A DNA stretch of 6,878 nucleotides, from assembly GCA_016932295.1 (NCBI GenBank), contig JAFGDC010000290.1, positions 1 through 6,878 on the forward strand, given 5' to 3'. Source of the stretch: a candidate division CSSED10-310 bacterium. GTDB taxonomy: Bacteria > CSSED10-310 > JAFGDC01. The position numbers and the translations under genes are program-made. A model generated the notes under the pieces. That model was not told where the DNA came from, searched no databases, and saw nothing but the letters and a program-made list of their open reading frames with translations. Below, one piece after another: positions 1-6,878 of the stretch (position 1 is its first letter; each line of letters opens with the position of its first letter).

Positions 1-1193
1 GGTCCAAGATAGCGTTCATCCGCATTGGAGATGCCGCCGGCGCCGCGCCGCATGTCCTCGAGCATGGTGGCCGCCGAGATGACGCCGTTATCCAGCGCCA
101 GTGCGTATATGAACGGTTTGAGTGTGCTGCCGGCCGAGCGGGGGCTGGCGGCAAAATCGATAGCGCCGGCGCGGCTGACATCGAGATAGTCGCTGGAACC
201 CACGTACGCGATTACTTTGTTGCCGTCCCGTTCGATTACAACGGCGGCGCCGTTGCCCACCCCGCGGCCCGCCAGTTCATCGATCTTCGACAGCAACATC
301 CAGGATGTTTCCTTCTGCAGTTTCAGGTCGAGCCACGCCCGTACGAGCGGCTGCCGGAGCGGTTCATGCCCGTGTGCCTGGTATATGGTACGCTCCAGCC
401 GGACGATGGCATGGAGCGCTGTCGCCGGACGTTCGTCCCGCAGGGGTGGCCTCACTCCCCGCAACTGGTCCGCGGCCAACTCATATTCAGCCGTCGTGAG
501 AGTGCCTCTGTCCCGCAATAGTGTCAGGATACGTTGACCGCGACTGATGGCTCGCCGCCGCCCTTCGTACCGGTATGGATTCATGCGGCTCGGCGCTTGC
601 GGCAGGGCACTGAGGAAGGCGATCTCAGCCCAGCTAAGATCTTCAACCGGTTTGTCCAGGTATTTCCTGGCTGCGTACCCTATGCCGTGTATTCTGTTTC
701 CATACGGTGCGATCCGCAGGTACTGGGCCATGACCGCGGGGCGTCCATTTCTGAGCGTCATGGCCAGGGCCGCCGCCGCTTCACCGATCTTGCGGAACAT
801 TGTTCTGGGACCCGGGTGTTGCAATCGCGCCACCTGCATGGCCAGGGTCGAGGCGCCGGAAATACGGCGGCCGGCCGCCAGGTTCTGCCGGATGGCGCGC
901 AGCACGGCTACCGGATCGACACCGGGATGCCGGCCGAAACGGCGGTCCTCGATGGCCGCGGTGGCCGCCGCGACACGGGGCGGAATCGGCGCCACCGGCC
1001 AGTAGCCCAGCGCTTCCCCGTCACTTTTAAACAGGAATGCACCGTTCCTGTCACGGACCAGAACGGTTGGCTCGGGTGCTTCGAGCCGGGATCTTGACAG
1101 TCCCACGATCCCCAGTAGTAAAAACGGCGCGGCCACTACCGGCAGCAACCGGAGCAGAAAGGTGTTTCGTACTTGCGACGTCGCTCCGTTCAT
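1..1193 (-). CDS. pbpC: Penicillin-binding protein 1C, N-terminal part (runs off the left edge)
   Basis: Bifunctional murein synthase: it polymerises lipid II into glycan strands and carries a transpeptidase-type domain, anchored in the inner membrane facing the periplasm. I translated 397 residues of the complementary strand with no stop. A membrane anchor lies at about residues 11-32. The GT51 domain follows: [10 protein letters not shown] at 81-91 with catalytic Glu82, [11 protein letters not shown] at 113-123, and RKIGEA at 134-139 with Glu138 matching the second GT51 glutamate. The stretch [11 protein letters not shown] (197-206) and LDLKLQ (288-293) are typical of the family. The transpeptidase SxxK motif is S356-T-L-K359 inside [17 protein letters not shown], very like E. 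coli PBP1C. The rest of the transpeptidase domain is outside the window. The start is uncertain. ATG at 1193 has GGAAGG only one base upstream. An in-frame GTG at 1214 lies 14 bases after a strong GAGGAGG (1235-1229) and would add seven residues. The gene is divergent from rlpA. Confidence 0.95.
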   Translation of the reverse strand, partial: MNGATSQVRNTFLLRLLPVVAAPFLLLGIVGLSRSRLEAPEPTVLVRDRNGAFLFKSDGEALGYWPVAPIPPRVAAATAAIEDRRFGRHPGVDPVAVLRAIRQNLAAGRRISGASTLAMQVARLQHPGPRTMFRKIGEAAAALAMTLRNGRPAVMAQYLRIAPYGNRIHGIGYAARKYLDKPVEDLSWAEIAFLSALPQAPSRMNPYRYEGRRRAISRGQRILTLLRDRGTLTTAEYELAADQLRGVRPPLRDERPATALHAIVRLERTIYQAHGHEPLRQPLVRAWLDLKLQKETSWMLLSKIDELAGRGVGNGAAVVIERDGNKVIAYVGSSDYLDVSRAGAIDFAASPRSAGSTLKPFIYALALDNGVISAATMLEDMRRGAGGISNADERYLG

Positions 1194-1218
1194 TCCTTCC
1201 GTTTTTCCCCGCACCGGC

Positions 1219-1247
1219 TTGTTTCCCACCTCCTCGATGCATATAGT
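1219..1247 (+). promoter_or_regulatory. Candidate sigma70 promoter of rlpA
   Basis: TTGTTT at 1219-1224 and TATAGT at 1242-1247 are separated by exactly 17 bases. This matches the sigma70 consensus in 4 of 6 and 5 of 6 positions. Transcription would start about seven bases after the -10 box, near 1254, which is the A of the rlpA ATG. No Shine-Dalgarno sequence precedes that ATG, so the element and the missing ribosome site fit a leaderless message. It overlaps the upstream region of the divergent pbpC gene. The call rests on consensus match only. Confidence 0.5.
1229..1235 (-). promoter_or_regulatory. Shine-Dalgarno-like GAGGAGG upstream of pbpC
   Basis: Read on the minus strand, GAGGAGG is followed by T and lies upstream of in-frame GTG codons at 1229 and 1214 and the ATG at 1193. 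Spacing is 14 bases to the 1214 GTG, longer than usual, and 35 to the ATG. It therefore favours a GTG start over the ATG, but does not settle it. Confidence 0.4.
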
Positions 1248-1253
1248 AGCCCC

Positions 1254-1967
1254 ATGAAAAGAAACTCACCAGCAACGGCCGTGCCGGCAATTGTACTCAG
1301 CCTGGTATTGCTGCAATCCTGTGTGAAGCCGCCGCCCGAAAGCGCCGCCGGCACGGGAAAACCTTACCTGGTCAACGGCGAATGGTATCAGCCCGCGGCT
1401 CGCAAGGCGGGTCACAAGGAGCGTGGATTGGCTTCGTGGTACGGCGCCGAGCATCACGGCAAACCCACCGCCAGCGGTGAACGATTCGATATGAATGCGC
1501 TCACCGCCGCCCATCGCACGCTACCCATGCAGACGATGGTCAAGGTCACCAACCAGGAGACCGGACGTTCCACGGTGGTGCGTATCAATGATCGTGGCCC
1601 CTTCATAAAGGGGCGGATAATTGATCTGTCAAAGGCCGCCGCCGAAGCGATCGACCTGGTCCGGATGGGGGTCGCGCGGGTGGAATTGGAAGTAATGGAA
1701 CATGAGTGCCGGACCGGTACGGACACACGCGAAGTGCCGGCGGATGCGTACTTTGTGCAGATCGGCGCATTCGGTGACCGTCGTAACGCGGAACGCCTGG
1801 TAGCGCGCCTCGAACCCCGCTGGAATCTTACCATACTGACCGCCGGTGACGTGCATCGTGTGCAGGTCGGGCCCTTCAACTCTCTCAAGCATGCCGGCAA
1901 AGCGCTGCAGCAACTGGAGGATGAGGGGTACCACGGCGCTTTCGTCATCGCCCGTTCCATGCCTTGA
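1254..1967 (+). CDS. rlpA: RlpA-family lytic transglycosylase lipoprotein with SPOR domain
   Basis: Outer-membrane lipoprotein of 237 residues. RlpA proteins cleave glycan strands stripped of stem peptides and act at the division septum. The N-terminus is a lipoprotein signal: KR at 2-3, a hydrophobic stretch at 9-20, and a lipobox LQSC with acylated Cys23. [12 protein letters not shown] (36-47) is the usual RlpA lead-in. The double-psi beta-barrel spans about 57-147, with [16 protein letters not shown] and RINDRGPF. Glu76 and Asp113 are 37 residues apart and correspond to the Glu and Asp I recall as catalytic in Pseudomonas RlpA. A SPOR domain (about 164-236: [16 protein letters not shown]) should bind denuded septal glycan. 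I chose ATG 1254 because it gives the signal peptide directly after the positive N-terminus. An upstream TTG at 1173 would add residues that overlap pbpC and spoil the signal. No Shine-Dalgarno is visible. The stop overlaps the next gene's start. Confidence 0.93.
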   Translation: MKRNSPATAVPAIVLSLVLLQSCVKPPPESAAGTGKPYLVNGEWYQPAARKAGHKERGLASWYGAEHHGKPTASGERFDMNALTAAHRTLPMQTMVKVTNQETGRSTVVRINDRGPFIKGRIIDLSKAAAEAIDLVRMGVARVELEVMEHECRTGTDTREVPADAYFVQIGAFGDRRNAERLVARLEPRWNLTILTAGDVHRVQVGPFNSLKHAGKALQQLEDEGYHGAFVIARSMP

Positions 1968-3841
1968 AAAAGCACTCCCGTCTCTGGGTGAACATCTATC
2001 CGCTATATATCCTGCTGGTGTTCATCGCTCTGGATTACGCCTTCTACCTGCGTTTCAGAGCCGGGCTGCCTGACCCGGGCGATTTTACCCACCAGCCCAT
2101 CACCCGCGTTTCGCATGTCTCTGCAAAGACCATGCTCATGCTCGGTACCGTGCAGACTGGAAAGCGCAGCAGCTTCGACACGTTCTCCCCGGAGAAACCC
2201 GAAGGAGTCATCAGGATTGCATGTTTCGGTGATTCGTTTACCTACGGGGATGAAGTGGGTTCGCGGTTCGACTACCCGACGCTTCTCCAGCGCCAGTTCA
2301 ATGCGCATGGGTACGACCATGTGCAGGTGCTCAATTTCGGCGTCAACGGCTATGGCCTGCACCAGTCTTACATCATGTGGGATCGGGTCGCCCGAGCATT
2401 TGCGCCGGAGTATCTCATTTTCGGGCCGTCAGGGTACGATACCCATCGTTCCACCGGTTTCTATACGTATGGGAACCCGACGTACATCCACGCCAGGTAC
2501 ATCCTCGACGGCGACGGTCTGGCCTTGATCGAACCGCTGGGAACCACTCACAGGGAACGGATGGCGGCTCTGTATCGATTCGTCCCCCACCTGCGCTACC
2601 TGCGTTATGACCGGTACGCTCCTTTTTTCCTGCAGGCGTTGCTACCGGAAAATCGGCGTATGACCAGGAATCCTTTTTATTACCACTGGGGATCCTTGGA
2701 TGACGAGGCTGAACGCACCTACCTTCGGTTGATCGATCGATTGGCCTTGGAACGACCGCGTGTCATCGTCATGTCCGATGATCGGAATTTCCTGGCGCAG
2801 GCGGCTGCCCGCGGGCACTCGAACATCGATCCCCTGTATTTCTGTATGCACTCGGCTACCATGCCGCATGCGCTGTACTATGCCCCAGGCGGGCATTACG
2901 GTCCCATGGGCAATGACGTCGTCGCCCGATTCTTGTTCAGTGCGCTCACGGGCGCGGAAGTCTCCCACCAGGAGCGGGTGATCCCCGGCGAGAACTACTT
3001 TGCCGGGCCGGTTTCCACAGCACCCCTCCATGACCTCTCTGATCTGGCCGTGAAGTGTGGCGGGAATGTGGTCAGTCGCCTGGCGCGGTCAGGTGTCAGG
3101 TATCCCGATGCCGTGATTGAACCGCATCTCGTCAATGAAAGGATCACTGCCCTGGTAACCTTACAGTGTTCCGGCAATTCTCTTTTCAATTCCGCCTGTC
3201 TGCCGGTCGATCATGACTTGATTTCCGGCCAGGAACTGGTGTTATGGCTCACCGGTGGCGCTGACGAGCGTTCCTTGCCGCTGGGTCGGCTGCGCTCCCT
3301 GGGTGGCTGCGCCAACCTGGGCGTCGTTGAGCTTGCGGAAGACTATCTGTTTGATGGTTGTTCTTTCGAGTTTTCCAATCATCTCGTCAACCCCATTTTG
3401 ACCGCCGATGTGTCGGGGGCCTCGGTGAGCGAGATCCGCGGCGCCCGTCTCCAACTGGGCGGATTGGAACTGCCTGGTGTATTGAGCCGCGCCGCATCGG
3501 AAGGAGAACCGCCGCTCCGCATTAGGTTCACCTGCGATGCTCGCATGCTGGTGTTGGCGGCGGTACCAGACGCCTACCTGCCGCAGGAGACACTGGCGGA
3601 GTCCGGCATGTTCGAGTTGACCTGGAAATATCGTGGGGTGTCTCAAGATGTTCCCCTGGCCGCTTGGAGGAGATGGTCCATCGACATTCCCGTCGATTGC
3701 TGCCGGGTTCCCATACCGCGGCCCGCCCTGGGACCGCCAGCCCACCGCAACTCACCGATCGATGGTGGCCGTCCCGGCACATCGCTTGAAGCGCTCGACT
3801 CGGTCACGGCCGCCGCGCCGCCGTCTTTCCGTACTGATTGA
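1964..3841 (+). CDS. Membrane-anchored SGNH/GDSL hydrolase-like protein with long C-terminal domain
   Basis: A 625-residue protein. The N-terminus (KK..R, then hydrophobic 11-29) looks like an uncleaved membrane anchor with the rest in the periplasm. Residues about 82-330 are SGNH-like: block I is [14 protein letters not shown] (nucleophile Ser91), block II is NFGVNGYG (124-131), and the last block is [14 protein letters not shown] (His311). Such domains hydrolyse or transfer ester groups, often acetyl groups on glycans. The substrate here is unknown. Block III reads FGPSGYD (153-159) without the usual Asn, and no Asp stands three residues before His311. Residues about 335-580 form a separate region I do not recognise, with eight cysteines (365, 402, 412, 449, 466, 524, 579, 580). 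The last 45 residues are rich in Pro, Ala, Ser and Arg. The TTG start overlaps the rlpA stop (TTGA) with no ribosome site, suggesting translational coupling. An in-frame GTG at 1988 is an alternative but would shorten the charged N-terminus. Confidence 0.75.
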   Translation: MKKHSRLWVNIYPLYILLVFIALDYAFYLRFRAGLPDPGDFTHQPITRVSHVSAKTMLMLGTVQTGKRSSFDTFSPEKPEGVIRIACFGDSFTYGDEVGSRFDYPTLLQRQFNAHGYDHVQVLNFGVNGYGLHQSYIMWDRVARAFAPEYLIFGPSGYDTHRSTGFYTYGNPTYIHARYILDGDGLALIEPLGTTHRERMAALYRFVPHLRYLRYDRYAPFFLQALLPENRRMTRNPFYYHWGSLDDEAERTYLRLIDRLALERPRVIVMSDDRNFLAQAAARGHSNIDPLYFCMHSATMPHALYYAPGGHYGPMGNDVVARFLFSALTGAEVSHQERVIPGENYFAGPVSTAPLHDLSDLAVKCGGNVVSRLARSGVRYPDAVIEPHLVNERITALVTLQCSGNSLFNSACLPVDHDLISGQELVLWLTGGADERSLPLGRLRSLGGCANLGVVELAEDYLFDGCSFEFSNHLVNPILTADVSGASVSEIRGARLQLGGLELPGVLSRAASEGEPPLRIRFTCDARMLVLAAVPDAYLPQETLAESGMFELTWKYRGVSQDVPLAAWRRWSIDIPVDCCRVPIPRPALGPPAHRNSPIDGGRPGTSLEALDSVTAAAPPSFRTD

Positions 3842-3858
3842 TGCTGCCTGGAGCGGTG

Positions 3859-3878
3859 GGGAGTCCCATGGGATTCCC
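3859..3878 (+). terminator. Hairpin after the SGNH gene, possible terminator
   Basis: An inverted repeat centred at 3868/3869, with GGGAGTCCC on the left and GGGATTCCC on the right, pairs over ten positions with one G-T wobble. It starts 18 bases after the SGNH stop. The central TCCCATGGGA is a perfect palindrome. No run of T follows, so intrinsic termination is doubtful. It could instead be an mRNA-stabilising stem or a protein site. Confidence 0.35.
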
Positions 3879-3920
3879 ATGTCCTTGAACTCTGTGATGT
3901 AAAGTGGTATCGAAACACTC

Positions 3921-3951
3921 TTGACGCCTCGTGCGTTCAGAACCGTATCGT
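3921..3951 (+). promoter_or_regulatory. Weak candidate promoter of pepC
   Basis: TTGACG (3921-3926) matches the -35 consensus in five of six positions. The best -10 match is TATCGT (3946-3951, four of six) at a 19-base spacing, longer than ideal. It would give a leader of roughly 15-20 bases before the ATG, enough to include the ribosome site. Support is limited to consensus matching and position. Confidence 0.3.
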
Positions 3952-3962
3952 TACCTTTTAAC

Positions 3963-3968
3963 AAGGAG
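3963..3968 (+). promoter_or_regulatory. Strong ribosome binding site of pepC
   Basis: AAGGAG lies seven bases before ATG 3976. It decides the start against an in-frame GTG at 3931 that would add 15 residues before this site. Confidence 0.85.
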
Positions 3969-3975
3969 TTCCCGA

Positions 3976-5301
3976 ATGACGGAAGGCATGCTCACTCAGC
4001 CAATGCTGGATACGCTCGAGAAGAAGTTCAAAGAGGATCCCACCAACCGTTTGGCGATGAACGCCGTGACCCGGACCAGCCTGCAGGATATCGCCCTCAA
4101 CCGGGATGTTCTGGTCGATGCCGATTTCACCTTCAATCACGAGGTGGATTCCGGTGAAATAACCGATCAGGCACGGGCCGGCACCTGTTGGATGTTCGCC
4201 GAATTGAACTGGATGCGGACCTTCACCCAGAAAAAGTTCAAGATAAAAGCAGCGCATTTTTCCGAAAACTACCTGATGTTCTTCGACAAGCTGGAGAAGG
4301 CCAATTATTTCCTGGAAGCGATGATCGAATTGCGGGATCGTGACCGTGACGATCGTTACGTGCATTTCCTTTTGGGCAGCCCCATCGGCGACGGCGGCGA
4401 ATGGCACCTGATCGTGAACCTGATCAAGAAATACGGGGTCATTCCGTTTTCCGCCATGCCTGACAGTTTCAACCGAAGCAATTCGCGGTTCATGAACGAG
4501 GTGCTCGCGTACAAACTGCGCGAGGCGGCCGCCAAGATCCGTCAGGCCCACCGCGCCGGCAGAAACATCGCTTTCCTGCGCAAGATCAAGGAAGAGACCA
4601 TGGATGTCGTCTACCGGATTCTGGTGATTTGCATGGGTTTGCCGCCCAAGAAAATCGACTTTGCGTTCAAGGATGAGGACAAGAAGTTCCAGCGGGATAC
4701 CGGCCTCACCCCGAAGGAATTCTTTGAGAAATACATCGGCTTCGATTTCGACACCATGTATACGCTGTGGAGCTGTCCGTCGGAGGTGACGCCGTTTCAC
4801 CAGACGTACACGGTGGAGTATTTCGACAACATGGTGGGTGGCACACCCTGGAAGTGCCTCAATCTGCCTATCGGTGAACTCAAGAAAATCTGCGTGAAGA
4901 GCCTGAAGAAGGAGGAAGCGGCGCTGTTCGGCTGCGATGTTCTCCAGGAATGCAACACCAAGGAGGGGATCCTCTACGGTGGTGTGTACGATTACGACAT
5001 CATCTTCCAGACCGATTTCACCATGACCAAGCAGGAACGTCTGGATTACCGCCAGTCCTTCATGACCCATTCCATGGTCTTCACCGGCCTCGACATGGTG
5101 GACAACAAGCCCACCAAGTGGAAAGTGGAGAATTCCTGGGGTGACAAGGTCGGCAAGAAGGGTTTCTTCATCATGTCCGACAAGTGGTTTGATGAACATG
5201 TCTACGACCTGGTGACCTTTGACAAGTATCTCACCAAGAAGTTCCTGAAAGAATTCGAGAAGGATCCGGTGCTGTTGCCGCCCTGGTTTCCCATGACCTG
5301 A
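3976..5301 (+). CDS. pepC: Aminopeptidase C / bleomycin hydrolase (peptidase family C1B)
   Basis: A cytoplasmic papain-like cysteine aminopeptidase of 441 residues, the usual family length, with no signal peptide. Family members form hexameric barrels with inward-facing active sites and trim residues from peptide N-termini. The catalytic triad is visible: QARAGTCWMFAELN with oxyanion Gln65 and nucleophile Cys71, THSMVFTGLD with His365, and KVENSWGDKVGKKGFF with Asn386. The C-terminus ends LPPWFPMT. Family members I recall end with W-D-P-M-G-A-L-A or similar, so this one lacks the last three to four residues, which reach into the active site and enforce aminopeptidase action. The gene has its own strong ribosome site and is flanked by hairpins, so it is probably monocistronic. 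Codons favour C or G endings (AAG, TTC, ATC), fitting good expression. A 450-codon open frame on the opposite strand is a shadow of this codon pattern. Confidence 0.93.
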   Translation: MTEGMLTQPMLDTLEKKFKEDPTNRLAMNAVTRTSLQDIALNRDVLVDADFTFNHEVDSGEITDQARAGTCWMFAELNWMRTFTQKKFKIKAAHFSENYLMFFDKLEKANYFLEAMIELRDRDRDDRYVHFLLGSPIGDGGEWHLIVNLIKKYGVIPFSAMPDSFNRSNSRFMNEVLAYKLREAAAKIRQAHRAGRNIAFLRKIKEETMDVVYRILVICMGLPPKKIDFAFKDEDKKFQRDTGLTPKEFFEKYIGFDFDTMYTLWSCPSEVTPFHQTYTVEYFDNMVGGTPWKCLNLPIGELKKICVKSLKKEEAALFGCDVLQECNTKEGILYGGVYDYDIIFQTDFTMTKQERLDYRQSFMTHSMVFTGLDMVDNKPTKWKVENSWGDKVGKKGFFIMSDKWFDEHVYDLVTFDKYLTKKFLKEFEKDPVLLPPWFPMT

Positions 5302-5318
5302 TCGATACACGCGATACC

Positions 5319-5342
5319 CGGGCGCGGTGGCTGCCGCGCCCG
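5319..5342 (+). terminator. Perfect GC-rich hairpin after pepC, possible terminator
   Basis: CGGGCGCGG (5319-5327) and CCGCGCCCG (5334-5342) are perfect reverse complements around the loop TGGCTG, starting 18 bases after the pepC stop. The following TGTTGTGT is only moderately T-rich. The stem is strong enough to halt polymerase or protect the 3' end. Termination itself is inferred. Confidence 0.55.
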
Positions 5343-5629
5343 TGTTGTGTACCAGGCGATGCGACCGGGTGTCGCCGGCCGTTGCAATTGCGCCCGGGTG
5401 ACCTTAGATTGAGAGGTGACGGCGGGATTGCGGGAGACATCGCGATCGGCAGTCACGACACATGAACTTGGTGCCGGCATTTCAGGCGGGTGAGAATCGT
5501 GTCAAGCGGCGTTTCATCATCTTCAAGGCGAAGTATCACATTGACGGTTGACGATCCTGTCACATCCGTTCTGTCCGGCGCCCTCCGGAGGCGATTGAAC
5601 CGCGCCGCGGCGCCGGCCCGGAAGCACTC
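5343..5629. other. Intergenic stretch without a recognised gene
   Basis: About 290 bases between the pepC hairpin and the next gene. I see a small open frame on the plus strand (5462-5551, 29 codons, beginning MNLVPAFQAG) with no ribosome site, and a perfect octamer palindrome GCAATTGC at 5384-5391. A tandem TTGACGG/TTGACGA at 5541-5554 could supply a -35 element for the downstream gene, but no convincing -10 sits at the right distance. No tRNA, IS end or riboswitch is recognisable. Confidence 0.5.
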
Positions 5630-6878
5630 GTGAGCAGGTCCGCCGCCGCGACCGCCGGTATCGGCATCTGGCTGGTATGTTCCGGAGCGTTCCTGATGCT
5701 TGGCGGCGGCCACATCTATGTGCAGGACGGCGGCGGCATGTTTTTCATGAGCGATTCGTTGCTCAGCCATGGCTGGTTCGATGTGCCGCTCAATCACAAC
5801 ACCATGGGCGGCAAGTACGGCCCGGACGGGCGTTACTACACTCCTTTTGGCATCCTTCATCCTCTGCTGGCGGTGCCGTTCCTGATGCTGGGCAGGTGCC
5901 TGGAGGGTCTCGCCGGCGCTCGCTACCTGCCTTCCCTGACCGCCACCTGGTTCAATGCCGTTGCCACCGCCACACTCTGCACCATCTTCTTCCTGTTTCT
6001 CCTCCGCCTGCGCGTTCCCCTCCGTGCCGCCCTGGCGGGCGGACTGAGCCTCGCCTTCACGACCCCGTTCCTGGTGTACGCCCGGACCTTCTTCTCGGAG
6101 CCGCTCACCGCTTTGGCAATCCTGGCATCGGCCTACCATCTCCGCCTGTTCCGGGACTGCGGGCGGTTGTATCACCTCGCCGCCGCCGGCATCTGGGCCG
6201 CCGCCGCGCTGCTCACCAGGCCCCTGGCCGGGATGGCGCTGCCGGTGCTGTTCCTCTACCTTGTCCTCATCCTGGCCCGAACCACCCCAACCAGCCGTTC
6301 CCAGGTGCGGGCCGTGCTGCTTTTCGCCACCATCTGCGTCGCCGCCGTCGGCCTGCTGCTGGTCTATAATCACGCGCGTTACGGCGACATCCTTCAGACC
6401 GGCTACGACAAGTTGCCGGACGGCCGCCCCCGGAGTTTTACCCTGAATCCGTTCTACGGGCTTGCCGTCCTTCTTGTCAGTCCGGGTAAGAGCCTTTTTC
6501 TCTTCGCCCCTCTCGCGCTCGCCGCGCTGTGGGGTTTGTGGCGCTGGAGAAAGGATGCGGCAGCCCATCCGGAGCTGGTCCTTGCCGCGGTGATGCCGGC
6601 TTTGTTCATCGCGGTACTGTGCCGTTGGGCCAGGGTTGAAGGCGGTGTCTGTTGGGGACCGAGGCTGCTGCTGCCTGCACTGCCGGTTCTGCTGCTCGGC
6701 CTGGCGCCTCTTCTGGCGGCGCCCACCAGGCGCATGGTGGCTTTTCTCCTGTTGCTGGCCGCCGCCGGACTGTTCGTGCAGTTCACCGGCGCTGCGATCA
6801 ATTTCGCCACCTATGTAGCCACCCACTCCGACGAGTATTTCCACCCCACCACCGGGGTCTATCGTTTCCGGTTCAACC
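5630..6878 (+). CDS. Polytopic membrane protein, GT-C glycosyltransferase-like (runs off the right edge)
   Basis: I translated 416 residues without a stop; the C-terminus is outside the window. About nine to eleven membrane segments are visible (roughly 11-26, 74-92, 107-127, 132-148, 158-172, 182-214, 226-245, 276-303, 315-333, 345-364, 369-390). The pattern resembles large bacterial membrane proteins annotated as phospholipid-carrier-dependent glycosyltransferases: an acidic loop after the first helix (QDGGG...SDSL, 32-44), a glycine/tyrosine-rich loop GKYGPDGRYYTPFG (61-74), YARTFFSEPLTAL (150-162), LLTRPLAG, YNHARYGDILQTGYD (246-260), SPGKSLFLFAPL (284-295) and CWGPRLLLPALP (341-352). Such enzymes move sugars from polyprenyl-phosphate carriers onto an acceptor on the outer face of the membrane. 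Donor and acceptor are unknown. The GTG start has a weak GGAAG (5620-5624) five bases upstream. The frame is open back to 5552 but has no better start. An edge-cut neighbour could change the reading of its role. Confidence 0.72.
   Translation, partial: MSRSAAATAGIGIWLVCSGAFLMLGGGHIYVQDGGGMFFMSDSLLSHGWFDVPLNHNTMGGKYGPDGRYYTPFGILHPLLAVPFLMLGRCLEGLAGARYLPSLTATWFNAVATATLCTIFFLFLLRLRVPLRAALAGGLSLAFTTPFLVYARTFFSEPLTALAILASAYHLRLFRDCGRLYHLAAAGIWAAAALLTRPLAGMALPVLFLYLVLILARTTPTSRSQVRAVLLFATICVAAVGLLLVYNHARYGDILQTGYDKLPDGRPRSFTLNPFYGLAVLLVSPGKSLFLFAPLALAALWGLWRWRKDAAAHPELVLAAVMPALFIAVLCRWARVEGGVCWGPRLLLPALPVLLLGLAPLLAAPTRRMVAFLLLLAAAGLFVQFTGAAINFATYVATHSDEYFHPTTGVYRFRFN

Noticed and set aside
534..1097. 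Plus-strand open frames inside the first 1.1 kb
   Set aside because: They are shadows of pbpC, whose minus-strand frame is continuous and aligns motif by motif with PBP1C.
1173..1253. Upstream TTG start for rlpA adding 27 residues
   Set aside because: It would overlap pbpC and place an Arg/His/Phe-rich segment before the lipoprotein signal. ATG 1254 gives a normal signal peptide with lipobox.
3242..3745. Minus-strand open frame opposite the SGNH C-terminal region
   Set aside because: No ribosome site or recognisable motif, and the plus frame is continuous from the SGNH core through this region.
3958..5310. 450-codon open frame on the minus strand opposite pepC
   Set aside because: It lies wholly antisense to a gene with an intact catalytic triad and strong ribosome site. 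Its composition (many His, Glu, Leu) is what C/G-ending codons give on the reverse strand, and no domain is recognisable.
5500..5505. Perfect TTGACA on the minus strand
   Set aside because: No -10-like sequence stands 16-18 bases downstream, and no minus-strand gene follows that it could drive.
5453..6844. 463-codon open frame on the minus strand opposite the membrane glycosyltransferase
   Set aside because: Low-complexity Gln/Glu/Gly/Arg-rich product, the expected mirror of a Leu/Ala-rich membrane protein in GC-rich DNA. The plus frame gives clear helices and family-like loops.

Overview
The window is high-GC bacterial DNA holding five genes. Two are cut by the window edges: the first, on the minus strand, runs off the left end, and the last, on the plus strand, runs off the right end. 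A class A penicillin-binding protein, an RlpA lipoprotein with a SPOR domain and a lipobox all point to a Gram-negative cell with a murein sacculus and an outer membrane. I could not assign a phylum. There are no tRNA or rRNA genes, CRISPR repeats, insertion sequences or phage genes that I can support.

Layout. Positions 1-1193 (minus) hold the N-terminal 397 residues of a penicillin-binding protein 1C (pbpC), with the complete glycosyltransferase domain and the start of the transpeptidase domain. It is divergent from rlpA (1254-1967, plus) across a 60-base spacer. That spacer holds a good sigma70-type promoter for rlpA, placed so close to its ATG that the message may be leaderless. A 625-residue membrane-anchored SGNH-type protein (1964-3841) follows, with its TTG start overlapping the rlpA stop. 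After a spacer with a hairpin and a strong ribosome binding site comes pepC (3976-5301), a cytoplasmic bleomycin-hydrolase-type aminopeptidase. A perfect GC-rich hairpin follows it, then about 290 bases without a recognised gene. The last gene (from 5630) is a polytopic membrane protein resembling lipid-carrier-dependent GT-C glycosyltransferases.

How the genes fit together. The divergent pbpC and rlpA-SGNH genes look like an envelope group: one polymerises glycan strands, one cleaves them, and one may edit ester groups on a periplasmic glycan. The SGNH role is inference. pepC and the membrane glycosyltransferase appear to be separate transcription units with no obvious functional link to this group.

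I saw no clear new multi-gene system. The points most worth a second look are the SGNH protein with its roughly 295-residue cysteine-containing C-terminal region, the shortened C-terminal tail of PepC, and the possible leaderless rlpA message.
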